From Sphagnum compactum (Eukaryota; Bryophyta; Sphagnopsida; Sphagnales): a stretch of 64,000 bases of DNA. The stretch spans positions 10,168,001 to 10,232,000 of the forward strand of contig OZ234504.1 of assembly GCA_965153455.1 (NCBI GenBank). Direction: 5' to 3'. This document shows positions 48,617-60,909 of this stretch, one piece after another (the first letter of the stretch is position 1; every line of letters begins with the position of its first letter). Below the pieces are notes generated by a model. The model made no database searches and had not been told where the DNA came from. It worked only from the letters and a program-made list of their open reading frames with translations. The position numbers and the translations under genes are program-made.

Positions 48617-50509
48617 ACATGAAATTCAAGTTTTGTTTCTAGTGTCAAAAGCCATGGACATAATTTACAAGTTAGATTAGATCATGGGCACATCATATTT
48701 CAAGCAACTTTCATGGCGCCCAAAGTTGAGATCACAAACTGGTGACTACAATTGTAGCAACAGTTCAACACAAATTGTCATTTATTTTTCATTCAATTGA
48801 GTTCCATAATCCATGCATTAGATTATTGTGACTTTGTTGAGAAGTATCATTTTCAGAAATGGTTTACAATAGAGTGAAAACATGCTAAAATATTACAAAA
48901 AAATAGTCCTCCCGGGTAAACAAACATAAATTTGTGACAAGTAGATTAGAAAGGAAGTGATGCCTTACGAAATTGTCCTTTTAAACTACATGAAGGCATC
49001 AAATGTGATATGTTGAAGTTTTTGAAAGTTTCAAAAATTGTATCAACCTTTCAAAAACCTACTTTCGATCTACTTTGCAAAATTTGCCAATTTGTCTTGT
49101 TGTGAAAAAGTAGATTGGTAGTAGGTCAAAAAATAATAATTTCAAATTTTCATTCATATGTTGCATTTGAAAGGGTTTAGGACATGATTAATGAATCAAG
49201 CACGTGCAATGCACTTTAGTATCATATCAAAAACATGTTTTGGATGTCAAATCTGAGTTTATGGAAAATCTATTTTTGAGGGGTTTCACATTGTCATAAT
49301 CCAAAAATTCCAATTCCAATAAATGTGTATCAAGGTGCATAATGGCTCAAACATTACTAACACATCATTTGAATTGTTTGATTTGGAAATTGTGCAATAT
49401 CAACCAGAATAATAAACTTCCGATAAATAAATAAATTGGTGAGAATAATAATATACATTAAGAATTATCATATATGGTCTATTTAATATGATAAGTACAC
49501 CCCAAAACTTATGGCACGACTAAAATGCAAACGATTCCAAATTTACCTTTACTTGTTAATAAGGATCACCAATTAGTATATTTTACCATGCTTTCATTTA
49601 GTAATAATATTACAAACATGATGTCATGCCAAAGGTGGCAACATCCCCATTAGTGGATGTTAAAGATATTGCATGATGCAATAGCCTTAGTAGTTATTAG
49701 AACAAAATTTGCACATGTAAACATTTTGACTAAGTTATTTTCTCCCTAACTACTACTAAGTCATTCCTCAACTTGTGGAACAACCATTTGGAAAATGCAA
49801 TTGTTGGACAACCACAATCATTTGCTTTAGAGATCCCTTGGAGTTGACCTCATTTAGCATAGAACATGCAATACAAATGAAAAGAATATTGGATTTCAAC
49901 CATCAGAATTCCCCATTATGTTTGATAATTCAACCAACGATTGAAATGCATGTCTACTCTCATGAAAGTGATCAACAACAATGAGGTAATCCAAATTCAC
50001 ACGCCTTTCCATTATGGTGTGACAAGAATATGACAATAAATACTGTAGATGAAAACATTAAACACAATCTTTCCCTACCTTCCCACTTTGATAAGCTATG
50101 TTTCAAAAGGTTTGAAAACCATGTGGCAAATCAAAGATATCATAAATGGTTGGTTCTGAAGGTCAACGTTGAACTTTCTAAATTTGCAACCAAGGTGGCC
50201 CCAAATCTTGGGTGCCAATATCATCAAGGAGATCATTTGCATGAACATGTTCAATATGTGTGGTCCACCTACCACTTAGCAAAAATCCCCCCCCAATCAA
50301 TACCCTGAACCATGCGCCATTTGATTACAAACCCACATGAAATGATGCATGCACACACCAAAAATACATCCATATTTACCCTTGTAACCTTTCATATTCT
50401 TGAAAGTACCATGTTGAGACATGTGATGCGCAGTATTGACCTTGCTCATTGATTTGCCAAACCCAATGAAGATTCCAAAGCCTCACATATTGGTCCACTA
50501 CTTGTTGCA
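48617..50509. other. Non-coding flank right of the CACTA element
   Basis: AT-rich unique-looking sequence. A plus-strand frame at 50030-50308 has no recognised motif and is probably chance. Part may be the 3' region of the integrase-like pseudogene. Confidence 0.45.
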
Positions 50510-51695
50510 ATACAAGTAGTTAAACAATAACAAAAGAATCCTTCTGGTAAGCATCATCAAGGATGTATAATCCTTGGGCAACCAACTTTTGAATCACACC
50601 CTTGTAACACCAGACAACTTTATCCCAAAGAAGTTGCCACCAATGTTCAATCCTTTGCAATGTTAACCCCAAATCATGTCTGATTTCAAGGCGTGCATGT
50701 AACAAAAGGGTGTGTTAAAGGAACCAAGTTTGCATGTTGGACATCTACTTCAATTAGACCACCGCCAACTACTTGGATGAAAATTGTTATAACTACCAAA
50801 AAAACAAAATTCAAAACCCACAAAATGAACATCAATTAATATGCACATGAGAATTCTTAGTATAAACATTTAAGATTATGTTAATTATTTGATACCTGAT
50901 TATGGACTAAAGAGCTCACCAAAAAGGTATTTCGTGTGTCTAAACATGCCTCTTCCATAAATCCACGAACAAGGGCATGCTTTGATGCAAAATTTGAATG
51001 AACCTGTAAAGTTGGGACACCAAATTTTGCCATTACTGCCATAAAAGGTTTAAATATGGTTTTTTGTTTTTTATCACGTGCTACTTGTGCATACACAACA
51101 TAATGAGAAACACCATCAATACTCACATGAACTCACAATTCGTACGTAGCCAACTTATCACAAGTTATTTCCAAGTTGAGAAAATAGAATTCAACATTAA
51201 TGAAGAAATAGGGATTTTGAAAACTAGCAAAAGAAAAGAAAACAATAAATAGAATGAAGGTGAAGGAGTCGAATTAGAATTCACGATCAACATGCCATGA
51301 TGCCAAGGATATGGTTACATTGTATTGTCATCATTCCAAATCCAATGCACGATGTCGTTGTTCATAATGGGCACTTGACAACACCTGCAATGCTCTGGAA
51401 ATGTTCCACCTAGGAGCCTTGATGTCAAGTCTAGCAAGGGCAGCTTTTACATGTCTTATCCCCCAATTCGCTCCTTGCTCCTTGATTGGAAGATGGGCCT
51501 CAATCTTCTCCACCAATTCCTCAACCGTGGGAATGTCAAAAAATTTAAATTTGAAGCCTAATGCTTTTGTCATTAACCTTTTTAACTATCAAAGATCAGA
51601 AATGTCCAGGGCTTTTGCAATCATTTTGAATTTAACTCCTTCACACAACATGGTGTGGACATACTCAACCAAATCCACTATAAGTTGTACATTCA
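50510..51695 (-). pseudogene. Integrase-core (RNase H-fold, D,D,E) protein gene, decayed
   Basis: Minus-strand pieces in order: an HTH-like start MNVQLIVDLVEYVHTMLC...FKMIAKALDIS (51695-51590); FDIPTVEELVEKIEAHLP to GIRHVKAALARLDIKAPRWN (51573-51331); then DKLATYEL, a stop, and the core VHVSIDGVSHYVVYAQVARD, FGVPTLQVHSNFASKHALVR, FLVSSLVHNQ to a donor GTATCA after 50896. A second exon (50654 to about 50510) resumes RIEHWWQLLWDKVVWCYKGV. This is the layout of the integrase-core proteins found as multi-copy genes in many eukaryotes: IDG (first Asp), then HS-N where aspartate is expected, then IE (Glu). The second catalytic residue is therefore lost, the acceptor before RIE reads CAA and not CAG, and stops are present. 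Substrate and element ends unknown. Confidence 0.6.
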
Positions 51696-52230
51696 TCTTT
51701 GCCATTTCATTTTTTGATTGAAAGAATACCTAATTCACATGTCCATCTAAAGCAAACTCAAGATATCAGCACATGGCTCCAATGCTTCAAGTATACTACA
51801 AAAATTCGAGAATATGTACAAAGGCAAGTTTCCTTCACTAGCAAATTTGGAAGGCACGCTACAGCAAAAATGATGAGCACAAATTTTTGACTAGAGGTTA
51901 ACAACTTCCTGAATCCAACAAAAACTCACCTTCTAAAAAAGATCGACAATTATAAACCATTAACTAGAAGAAGGAAATATCAAAAAGTTCTACCCTATGA
52001 CTCAAAAATTCAGATAGTATACAACTATACTTTCGTTTTTTCATACCATGTTTAGCAAAAAATAACTATGGGTCGGTCTATTATGAAGCATTTTCACATA
52101 TCTACCTAGTCCAAGCAATGATTGCCTCCTTCATCACCGTCTAAAGGTATGTTACTATTGTCTAACTAGGTTCGTAGAAGAAGCTTCAAACGTTCCCTTT
52201 CCAAACTTAGAGGATTAGAGGTTCTATATA
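51696..52230. other. Non-coding spacer
   Basis: No gene or repeat recognised between the integrase-like pseudogene and the second CACTA-type end. Confidence 0.5.
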
Positions 52231-52640
52231 CACTACTAGAAAACCAAGTCATGCACGATGCTACACATTTCCACTCAAATCCAATTTAAGTGGAATGGGA
52301 CGCATGCCATTCCACCATACATTAGTTATAGTGAAAGGCAATGTGATAATACCATTTTCTTGACTACTTAAGTGGATTGGGACTCAGGCCATTCCACTGT
52401 GTAATGGTTATAGTGGAAGGGAGTATGACAATGCCACATTTTTTATTACCTCAATGGAATGAGATTCATGCCACTCCACCATACATTGATGCAAGTGGAA
52501 GGAAACTATGACAATGGCACCTTGTTGATTATTGCCTAAGCAGAATTAGACTTGTGCCATTCCACCGTACATTTGACACAAGTGGGAGGCAACTATGGCA
52601 ATGCCCCCTTCTTGAATACCTAAGCAGAAGGTGAATGATG
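52231..52640. mobile_element. Second CACTA-type terminus, unmatched
   Basis: CACTACTAGAAAACC at 52231 is a CACTA terminal sequence facing right. It is followed by at least four diverged subterminal repeats of about 100 bp containing GCCATTCCACC and AAGTGGAA motifs. These differ from the motifs of the large CACTA, so this is another family. No partner end was seen before 64000; the element is truncated or extends beyond the window. Confidence 0.6.
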
Positions 52641-53690
52641 TGTTCATGATTGAACATGCAATTTTTTAAGGGAATTGTAAAAGATTAAACTTATTCATTT
52701 TTCTTTTATGTGCAACACTAACTTGCAACATGCCAATGGGTGGAACTAAGACACAATTCACCCATCGCAAATGCACGTTTGGGCATATGAATGCAAGGTA
52801 TAATCTGGAGTGTGCATTATGTCTAATTTCTCTTATTGACCTTGGATAACCATGTGTAGATTACTTGAAAGTGTGCTTACAATATATATATATGAACACA
52901 TACTCATTAATTCCACAAGCAAGATTGGTCATTGTGGCATGTGTCACTTTATTATTTTTCATTCAAGTGTGATCATTCACATTAAAAGGTGGTCCATACA
53001 TTATCTTCATTAAGGTTACAATCTACTTTAATCACCAAACATTATGTCACTTATCTCATATTGTTACTTGGCCTATGTATCACTAACATAAATACAAAAG
53101 TGGGGTGTAATTCACTAACTTAAATCACTATGGGATTTTTAAAGTGAAATAAGTTCATTACACTTTAGTTTTTTCACCTTAGTTAAAGTTATTTCATTAT
53201 AATATCACTATGTAAACATCATGTTTCATTGTTAGTTGATATAATTCACTGTTATAATTTACTATGGTAAATAATTTTATTTTTATGTTGTTCTTTTAAT
53301 ATCCTATGCTATTTTATGATATACCCTATATTATTTTAGGCTACCTTAGTTATTTTAACTTATATCCTATGTTATTATAAATTATTATAAGCTATTATAA
53401 ATTATAATACAATATTTTATTTTAAAATATCATAACTAGCTTATTATAGGCTTTTTATTTTAAATTATTTTAAATTAAATTATTCAATCAACCTGAGGCT
53501 ATACCTTAGGTTATTTTATTTTAAGTTAATATATGTTATTTCAAGTTATATTTTAAGTTATTCAAGGTCATTCTATTTTATGTTACTATAAGTTATTTTA
53601 TCTTAAATATAACAATTTAAATAATCTAAAATATAATATAATGACCTAAATTAAAATAAGCTATAATAACCAATAATAACGTATGAAAAA
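52641..53690. other. AT-rich DNA, possibly interior of the second CACTA remnant
   Basis: From about 53120 the sequence is over 75% A+T with repeated TTATTTTA/TTATAA words and no coding potential. Confidence 0.6.
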
Positions 53691-54600
53691 TAATTTAAAC
53701 TAATGTACAATAAAATAATTACCAAAGCCTATGATAATATAATTTAGAATATCCAACAATCTTATAATATAATAACCACCAATAGTCGTAATATAACTTG
53801 GAATAACAAAAAATAGCCACCAATAAAATATGCACCAATAGAATAACCATTAATAGCCATTAATAAAATAACCACCAATAGCCTACAATAGAATAGCCAA
53901 CAATAGCCATTAATATAATAACCACCAATAACCATCAATATGCATCAATATAATATCCACCAATAGCCACCAATAAAATAGTCATCAATAATCATCAATA
54001 GCCATTAATAGAATAACCACCAATAACCACCAATAGAATAATCATCAATAATCATCAATAATCATCAATAATCACCAATAACCACCAATAGAATAACCAC
54101 CAATAGCCATCAATAGAATAGTCACCAATAACCACCAATAGAATAATCACCAAGGGCCATCAATAGAATAATCACCAAGGGTCACCAATAAAATAATCAC
54201 CAAGGGCCACCAATAAAATAATCACCAAAGGCCACCAATAAAATAATCACTAAGGGCCACGAATAAAATAATCACCAATAGCCACCAATAAAATAGTCAC
54301 AAAACCAATATCCACCTATATAATATATGCCCAGTAATAGAATATCCACCAATAACCACCAAACCAATATCCAATAAAATATAATATATAGGCACTAATA
54401 GAATAGCCACAATATAATAGCCACCAATAACCACCAAACCAATATCCAATAATATAATATATAGGCACCAATAGAATAGCCACAAATAACCTATGGTAAT
54501 ATAACTTAAAATAGTCAATAATAACATAAGGTGAAATAACCTTCAATAGCCACAAGTAACCAACAATAACCTCACATAACCGAAAATAACCTAAGATGCG
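53690..54600. repeat. Degenerate mini-satellite of AATA(G)AATAACCACC units
   Basis: Short units such as AATAGAATAACCACCAATA and CACCAAGGGCCA recur many times with variable lengths of about 10-24 bp. The open frames (rich in Tyr, Trp, Gly on the minus strand) are by-products of the repeat. Confidence 0.9.
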
Positions 54601-54681
54601 TCCTTAGACTCTATTATGGACATATTGAACTGAGATGGGTGCCATTGGTGGGTCATTTAGTTTGTTGGAACTCGTTACAAA

Positions 54682-55092
54682 TTATGGTGTAGTTGTCAGG
54701 GTGGTTTCTTCCAAATTCGTTGTCTCCTTTTTTGAGTTCATCGTTGTATCTTTTGGGTATGGTGCGGAGATCTCATCTTCCGCATCACTTCTAGTAATAG
54801 AACTAGCCAATACAAGAATATCCAACTCTCTATTGTAAGCAAGTATTGGTGTTTCGTATGCATTGTCTTCAACATTGTTCCTTGGCCACTTTTGTAGCAA
54901 GATTGATTCATTTATTCTCCTGTTAGCTTGAAATTCGAGCATGTAGTCACATTGCCTATAAAAACACGTTCTATAACTTTGATTTGTCGGGTGTGTGGGC
55001 CATGGATTGTCTCCAGGAAGTTGTTGCAAGTTGTTCAAAAAATTTGAACAAAACATTTTTATCACTATCCTATATATCTTGTCATCCTGCAA
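54682..55092 (-). other. Open frame of unknown status (136 codons)
   Basis: The minus-strand frame has a mixed composition (NESILLQKWPRNNVEDNAYE) not obviously derived from a repeat, but no known motif, promoter or splice context supports it. Could be a fragment of a transposon gene. Recorded only as a possible coding remnant. Confidence 0.2.
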
Positions 55093-55280
55093 GTAAGGAA
55101 GAAGAGAAATTAGGAGTGAACAAGGAAAAGGAACAACCAGGAGTGAGCACCGAGAACAAGCACTATGAACAACTAGGAATGAGCACTAGGAGCGAACAGT
55201 AGGAGCAACCAGGAATGAGCACCAAGAACAAACATTAATAAGCACAAAGGAAAGAACACATGAGTAAAAGGACTAATCAA
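55093..55280. repeat. Imperfect tandem repeat with GGAATGAGCAC words
   Basis: AGGAGTGAGCACCGAGAACA, AGGAATGAGCACTAGGAGCG and AGGAATGAGCACCAAGAACA recur at about 40-48 bp spacing. Confidence 0.7.
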
Positions 55281-56318
55281 GAGTTGGGCGCAACTTACTT
55301 AAGCACACGATAGTGAGCTTGGGGGTTGTGCACAATTCTTGGCCACATCCTTACTTTTTTGCCCTTCATTCTCCCTCCTTTGGTGATGGCACTCCTCTGG
55401 TGATGGCGATGGCAAGCCTTCTGAAGGAGCACGACAATGGTAAAGCTTCCGGAAAAGTGCAATGGAAATTTTGAAAGAGTGATGGCAAAGATCTTAAACT
55501 AGAAAAGGAGGGGGAGGGGGTTAAGGTTTGGATAGTTAGCTAGGTTAGGGGGTAGGTAGATGGGGGGATAGGTAACTAAGAGGGGTACGTAGTTGGGTTA
55601 TTCTTAGAATTGACCGTGGTAGATCAATGGTGTGGGGGAGAACAAAGAAAAAAAAAGAAACCCACCCCACATGATAGTCCTTAAGGTTAGGTCTCATGCC
55701 TTGAGTGACCCAACTTCCATGACTACATTAGATTTATTTTGAATGAATTCAAGCCCATCCAAGTTATTGGACTTGGTGCATTGAATTTGGGTCAATTAAT
55801 TTTCCCTTCATCAACTTACCCATAAAAGAAAAATTGTCCATTTATAGACCTCACCCGCCCAAGCTATCTACCTATCACATCTATCTACCTACTCACATTT
55901 TGTCCATCTATTTCTACATGTCAAAATATCATTATTTCACCCATTTTAGGCTAAACCTCTACCTCTTCACAAAAAATTAATCTTTTCTTGCTAAACTTTT
56001 ACTTGTTGACAAAATGTTTTACTCTTTGTTTAAATCTTTATTTCAACAAAACCTTTATATTTTTTTGGTTTAATGTGTATCACTTGGCAAACATATATTT
56101 CTTCCTAGTTAAACATTTGTTTTTCAACAAAACCTACTTGTTTCTTGGTTATAATTTTAATTCTTAGCAAAACCCTTAAATCTTCCTAACTAAACATCTA
56201 TTTTTCACCAAAAATTATATTTCTTCTTGGCTAAACTTTTACTGTTTGGCTTTTTTATTTTTATAGTTAAATCTTTGCCTCTCGACAAATTTTTTTTAAA
56301 ATAAAAATCAAACCTCTA
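55281..56318. other. Non-coding DNA
   Basis: A G-rich tract (GGGGGAGGGGG, GGTAGGTAGATGGGGGG) lies at 55508-55575. From 55960 degenerate copies of the next repeat appear. No gene seen. Confidence 0.5.
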
Positions 56319-56500
56319 CTTCTTGGCAAAACCTTTATTTCTTCTTGGTTAGACCTTTACCTTTCTGCAAAACCTTTTTTTTTCTTGGCAAAACCTTTAT
56401 TTCTTCTTGGTTAGACCTTTACCTTTCCGCAAAACCTTTTTGTTTCTTGGCAAAACCTTTATTTTTTCTTGATTAAAATTTTGCCTTTTGATAAAACCTC
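56319..56500. repeat. Tandem repeat of about 77 bp, two and a half copies
   Basis: GGCAAAACCTTTATTTCTTC and GGTTAGACCTTTACCTTTC recur at 56326 and about 56387, with more diverged copies upstream from about 55960. Confidence 0.8.
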
Positions 56501-59411
56501 TTTGTTTGTTAGTTAAACCTATAATCTTGACAAAACCAAGGCATGGATGCTTACATTTTGAACAACTCACAAGCACAACAAACTTGTAATGAAATACAAA
56601 ATTGACTAAACAAAAAAGAAAGTTGCAACATTTAGCTGCATATTTTCCACCAAACGTAATCCTTGCATCTATTGGACCAAATGCAATGAGAAATATTTAA
56701 AATATAACTATAAAAATAAAATAAAATGCATAATAAATAAAATGTATTTATATCATAAATTATAATATTTAATCATATTGTCAATTATTATAAAAACAAA
56801 ATTTGTTAATTTATTCAATTTTGAAATTACATACCAATATCACAAGTTTGTAATTCAAGAAGCAAATAACACCATTAAACTTTAAATTGACCATTTATTC
56901 AAATTAACTGTAAACCTTACATTTTAATTATATTAATATTTAATTGTAATGATTTTTTTGTGGCCCAAATTCATCATTTTGCTTTAAAAAAATAATCTTG
57001 AGTAACATGATAAAAAAAAAAGATTCAAACAAAATTATCACGTTTATGAAATCGCCAATTTTTTTGGATTTTAAACTTTTTTTATTTGAAATTGCCATAT
57101 TTAACTAATGAAATCTAGTGGTTGGCCAACATGTAGTCTAGGATTCTTAGATTTTTAACTTTTCATTAGATTTGGCTAAATCCTTTTATGGTTGATCACC
57201 ACTTTTGGTGCAACATGAAAAAATTGAAAAAATAAAATACTAAAGGTTTAAATTAAAATAACATTTACAATTTTAATTTCTTATTGCACTATATGAAGGT
57301 TTTGATGGATTGTACTAAAATAACATTTAAATAAATAACATTATAGATTTCAAAATATTTTAGGTATTTTATTCAATAGTTAAATATATTTATAATTTTA
57401 TTATAAACCATAGAAAATATTGAAATTTTATAATAACAACAAATTATATGCAAATGTATATATATATAATTTGGGGCTCATGATCAAAGGGAAATCTTGG
57501 GGCATTGCTTGCATCTTCTAACAAATTTTTCAATAAAGTAGAATGGTTAGATTCAACATGTTTTTTCATGGTTGTTATGCCATTACACTAATGGTATGTA
57601 ATGAGACCTTTTTTGCATTGGGTGTGAAAGGCCAAGATTTCAATTGGAGTTGTACATTGTGGTAAATAATACATTTCATGATTTGGTTTTGAAAAAGATA
57701 CACATGTTGATTGTTGTTCACTTTAAAAATGTCCATGCAAGTGAATTGCGGTAGTGTGGTTTTTAAACAATTCATTATTTTAGCAAGTTTTCCAAATGCA
57801 TTTCAATAACATACTGTTCATTAACACTAATAAACTTTGAAATCTCCAATTCCGCACCTTTGTGGGTTGGCTGCACATTCTCCATATTGCAATTACTATT
57901 ATATCTTGTAAATGTTGGAGGCATTTGGTTAATATAGTTAATATCATGAACATTCATGATAAGATATGAAGAAGAAACCATCACCTTCAATAATTGAAAA
58001 AGGAAATAACAATATAAATCAAGACTTCACAATACCCTAAGAACCCTAAATTTTGTAGTAACAAAATGTGAAAGTCAAAGGTTTAGGAAATAGAAGTTTG
58101 AGGTTTAAAGTTTAAAGATTATAACTCCATGGTAACAATACATGTTTTACTTTTTAAAGATATTTCCCCACTTGTGCAACTTCAAGCCCAAGCTTTAAAA
58201 TAAAAGTTCAAGAATAGGTGCAAATAGAAGGCCAATGGCTTAATGAAAGGTGATAGGCAACGAAGATGGAACATGAAAGGTGACAAGCCATGAAACATTA
58301 GAAGTTCATGAATCAAAGACTCAAGAAAGGCGATACATAACAAAATAGGCACAATAATTGTCAAAAGATCCTCCCCACCTTTGTTACTTCACAAATGCAT
58401 CTTTCAACACAAACACAAGATGCAAAAAGAAAATAAAGAGAACACAAAAAGCTCAAAGGCTAGAACTTGGGCATGAAACTCAAGGTGTGAGCTTGAAGTT
58501 GCTATTTGAATTGTAGGTTGCACCTTAAACAAAATGCAAATGAAAAGAGACGTGAAAAATGAAGGTTTGAAGTCACATACCTTCTTCTAGGTCATTGATC
58601 GATGTACATTGCGCTATGTTCTCATAAAATTTGATTCAATTTTAATATCTAGTAATTTTTAATAGTTAGTAGGTTGCATTCATGTAACATCATTCTAGAT
58701 TTTTATGGCACATTGTGAATGTTGCAAAGGTTTTAAAAAAAAATGGCAATTGTGAAAAGTGAAGGGTATAAGATAAATTGAAAAAAAAAAAACACCACTA
58801 CAAGCACATACTAAAACTACATAACACAAAACTAACCCTATCTTTAATTAGGACTTTGTTGGGTATTAAAAGGGTATGAATCAAGGTTTTTGGTAGACAC
58901 CTCCACCTTTGATTCCCTTCAAGTCAAGTCCAGTTACATGTATTTGATTTTATAAAAGTGCCATTATGAAATGAAGGTGAGTAATAAATTTCACAAAATC
59001 ATGGGTAGGAGGTGGGTTTGGGTTTTTGAAAAAAATAACCCTTGGTTGTCATATATGCATATATCTAGTTTAATACCCATCAAATACCCAAAAGTGATTT
59101 AAATACCCATTCCCACACTGGTAGGAACTTCATGGGAACACATTGGGAACAACAAAAATCCAATGCAACCATCCTCCCCCCAAAAGAAAAAAACCTTTAG
59201 CCCTTTGGGTGCTTGCTACCTCACCTCATTGGCTGTAAGAATTTTTTTGCATGCTAATGCTCTTTGCCATTTTTGGCTTAGGCTAATGGTGGGGCATGAA
59301 CTATGTTTGCATGTTTAACTAAAGGCAAATTAAAATTAATGGGACATAATGTTATCACATTAATATGTTCTTGGTGTGCACACAATTTAAATTTTTTTTT
59401 TTTTGTATTCA
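56501..59411. other. AT-rich intergenic DNA
   Basis: Mostly AT-rich with small homopolymer runs. CACTACAAG at 58794 resembles a CACTA end but has no subterminal repeats or partner. No gene recognised. Confidence 0.5.
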
Positions 59412-59603
59412 TTGGCCCATCATCAAATTTTTTGCAACATTGGGCATTCCCAATAGAAGCACCTTTTTGGGCCCCCAATAACAAAATAGAAACAAATATG
59501 CTTCCTTGTAGCCTACTTAAAGGGCACCTTTTTCAATTTATAAACATGAGGATTGAACTTTGGGCAAACCATATGGGATAAAACTGAGGTGCTATTGGGA
59601 ACA
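59412..59603. repeat. Dispersed repeat copy, pair of 8312-8482
   Basis: Shares ATTGGCCCA, CCCAATAGAAG, ACAAAATAGAAACAAAT and TTGAACTTTGGGCAAA in the same order and orientation as 8312-8482, ending at GGTGCTATTGG in both. Probably two members of a non-autonomous transposon family. Confidence 0.7.
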
Positions 59604-60671
59604 TAATGAGGAATAACTTGGGAAATTAAGGAAGCTTTTGAGGACCTGATAGGAATTCCATGGGAACATGATGGGAACAATGGACAAATTGCTCGTCCCT
59701 TCCCCTCATGAGTGCATGCTAAGCCTTCTCGTTGGTTGCATGAAACTTTCATTTCCAAAACTGTTCGTCACCATTTTTGGCTTGGGCTAGGGTAAATTAA
59801 CCAGTGGTTGAACACTTAAGCATTCAGGGCAAGCCAAATCCAAAGGGAAAGCTCCATTGTTTCTGATGTCCAGACAAAATTTGAATCCTTCCTCTTGGCG
59901 CATTTGACACAATAACAATTGTCAGAAACATATTAAAAATGAGAAAGTTACGGCCCCCCAAAGTAAAGGGGGTCAAGAACTCAAAAAAACAAACCATCGA
60001 ACATTACAAAGGCCAATTCCCAAACACCCAACAAAATTCCTTGTATGTTGCTCTATTGCTATCAGAGTTGGAAGATGATTTGTAGAATTTCAAATGACGC
60101 TCCTATAACACTTAAATCTTTTAAAATGAGCAAGAAATAAGAAAGTTAGAAAGGTTTGTAAGTTGGAAAGCTTATTTTTCTTCTTGTTATGTTTTCATTA
60201 TTCTTTTCCTTTGCAGTTCAAAGATGGATTCTAGAGCCTGAGGTAGCGCTCCCATAACATTTTAAATCACTCAAAATGAAGCACATATGATGAAGATATA
60301 AAATAAGTGTTCGGTCATAGGCAGGAGATCGATGATGGGCCGGTCTACCCTAATGGGCAGGGGAACAAACTGTGCGACATAGTTCAGTCAAAGGGTTATT
60401 CCCAATGTTGAAGTTCCAAGAGGCTCCAAAGGAGGCAATTTCCAGGCAATATGAGTGCTTAATCTTTTGCTGATTGCTTGATTAGCGAGCACCAATTAGG
60501 ATTAAATTAAAATCGGAGGAAGCATCAGCAGCACAGCCATAAAACCATTTCACAAAATCTGAGAGCCAAATGCAGCAACACTCGCGTTTATTGCACTTCG
60601 CTAAGTAACAACACGGCGGCAGCAACAGAAGAAGAGAGTCGCGAAGAACAGAAGGTAGTAGTAGTCTAGAT
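59604..60671. promoter_or_regulatory. Upstream region of DCP5
   Basis: A TATA-like TATAAAATA occurs at 60296, more than 600 bp before the start codon. CpG content rises from about 60480 towards the gene, as in an unmethylated promoter or 5' UTR. The transcription start cannot be fixed from sequence. Confidence 0.3.
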
Positions 60672-60712
60672 ATGTGTGTCTCGTGCACGGCCATATGCTG
60701 AACAGTTTGTAG
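60672..60712 (+). promoter_or_regulatory. Two possible upstream ORFs in the DCP5 leader
   Basis: ATG at 60672 (nine residues, stop ends 60701) overlaps ATG at 60695 (five residues, stop ends 60712). They matter only if the leader begins upstream of 60672. Confidence 0.3.
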
Positions 60713-60909
60713 TTACGGCGTGCACAAGAAGGGGCATTGTACTGTGCGCAAGTTTGTTTTGTTGCTGAGCAAAGGAAGAAGAAGAAGCAGGAGGAGGAGG
60801 AGAACGAAAAGAGAGTGGAAAACAAAGAGAGAGAAAGGAAGGGAGGGGAGACAAGAGGAGGAGGAGAGGGGAGGGTAATAGGAGATTCGAGATTTTCAAT
60901 TCCAACAAC

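Noticed and set aside
54297-54555. Minus-strand frames rich in Tyr, Trp and Gly (possible membrane peptides)
   Set aside because: Translation of the AATAACCACC mini-satellite.
58794-58802. CACTACAAG as another CACTA end
   Set aside because: No subterminal repeats, no continuation of a TIR and no partner or target duplication.
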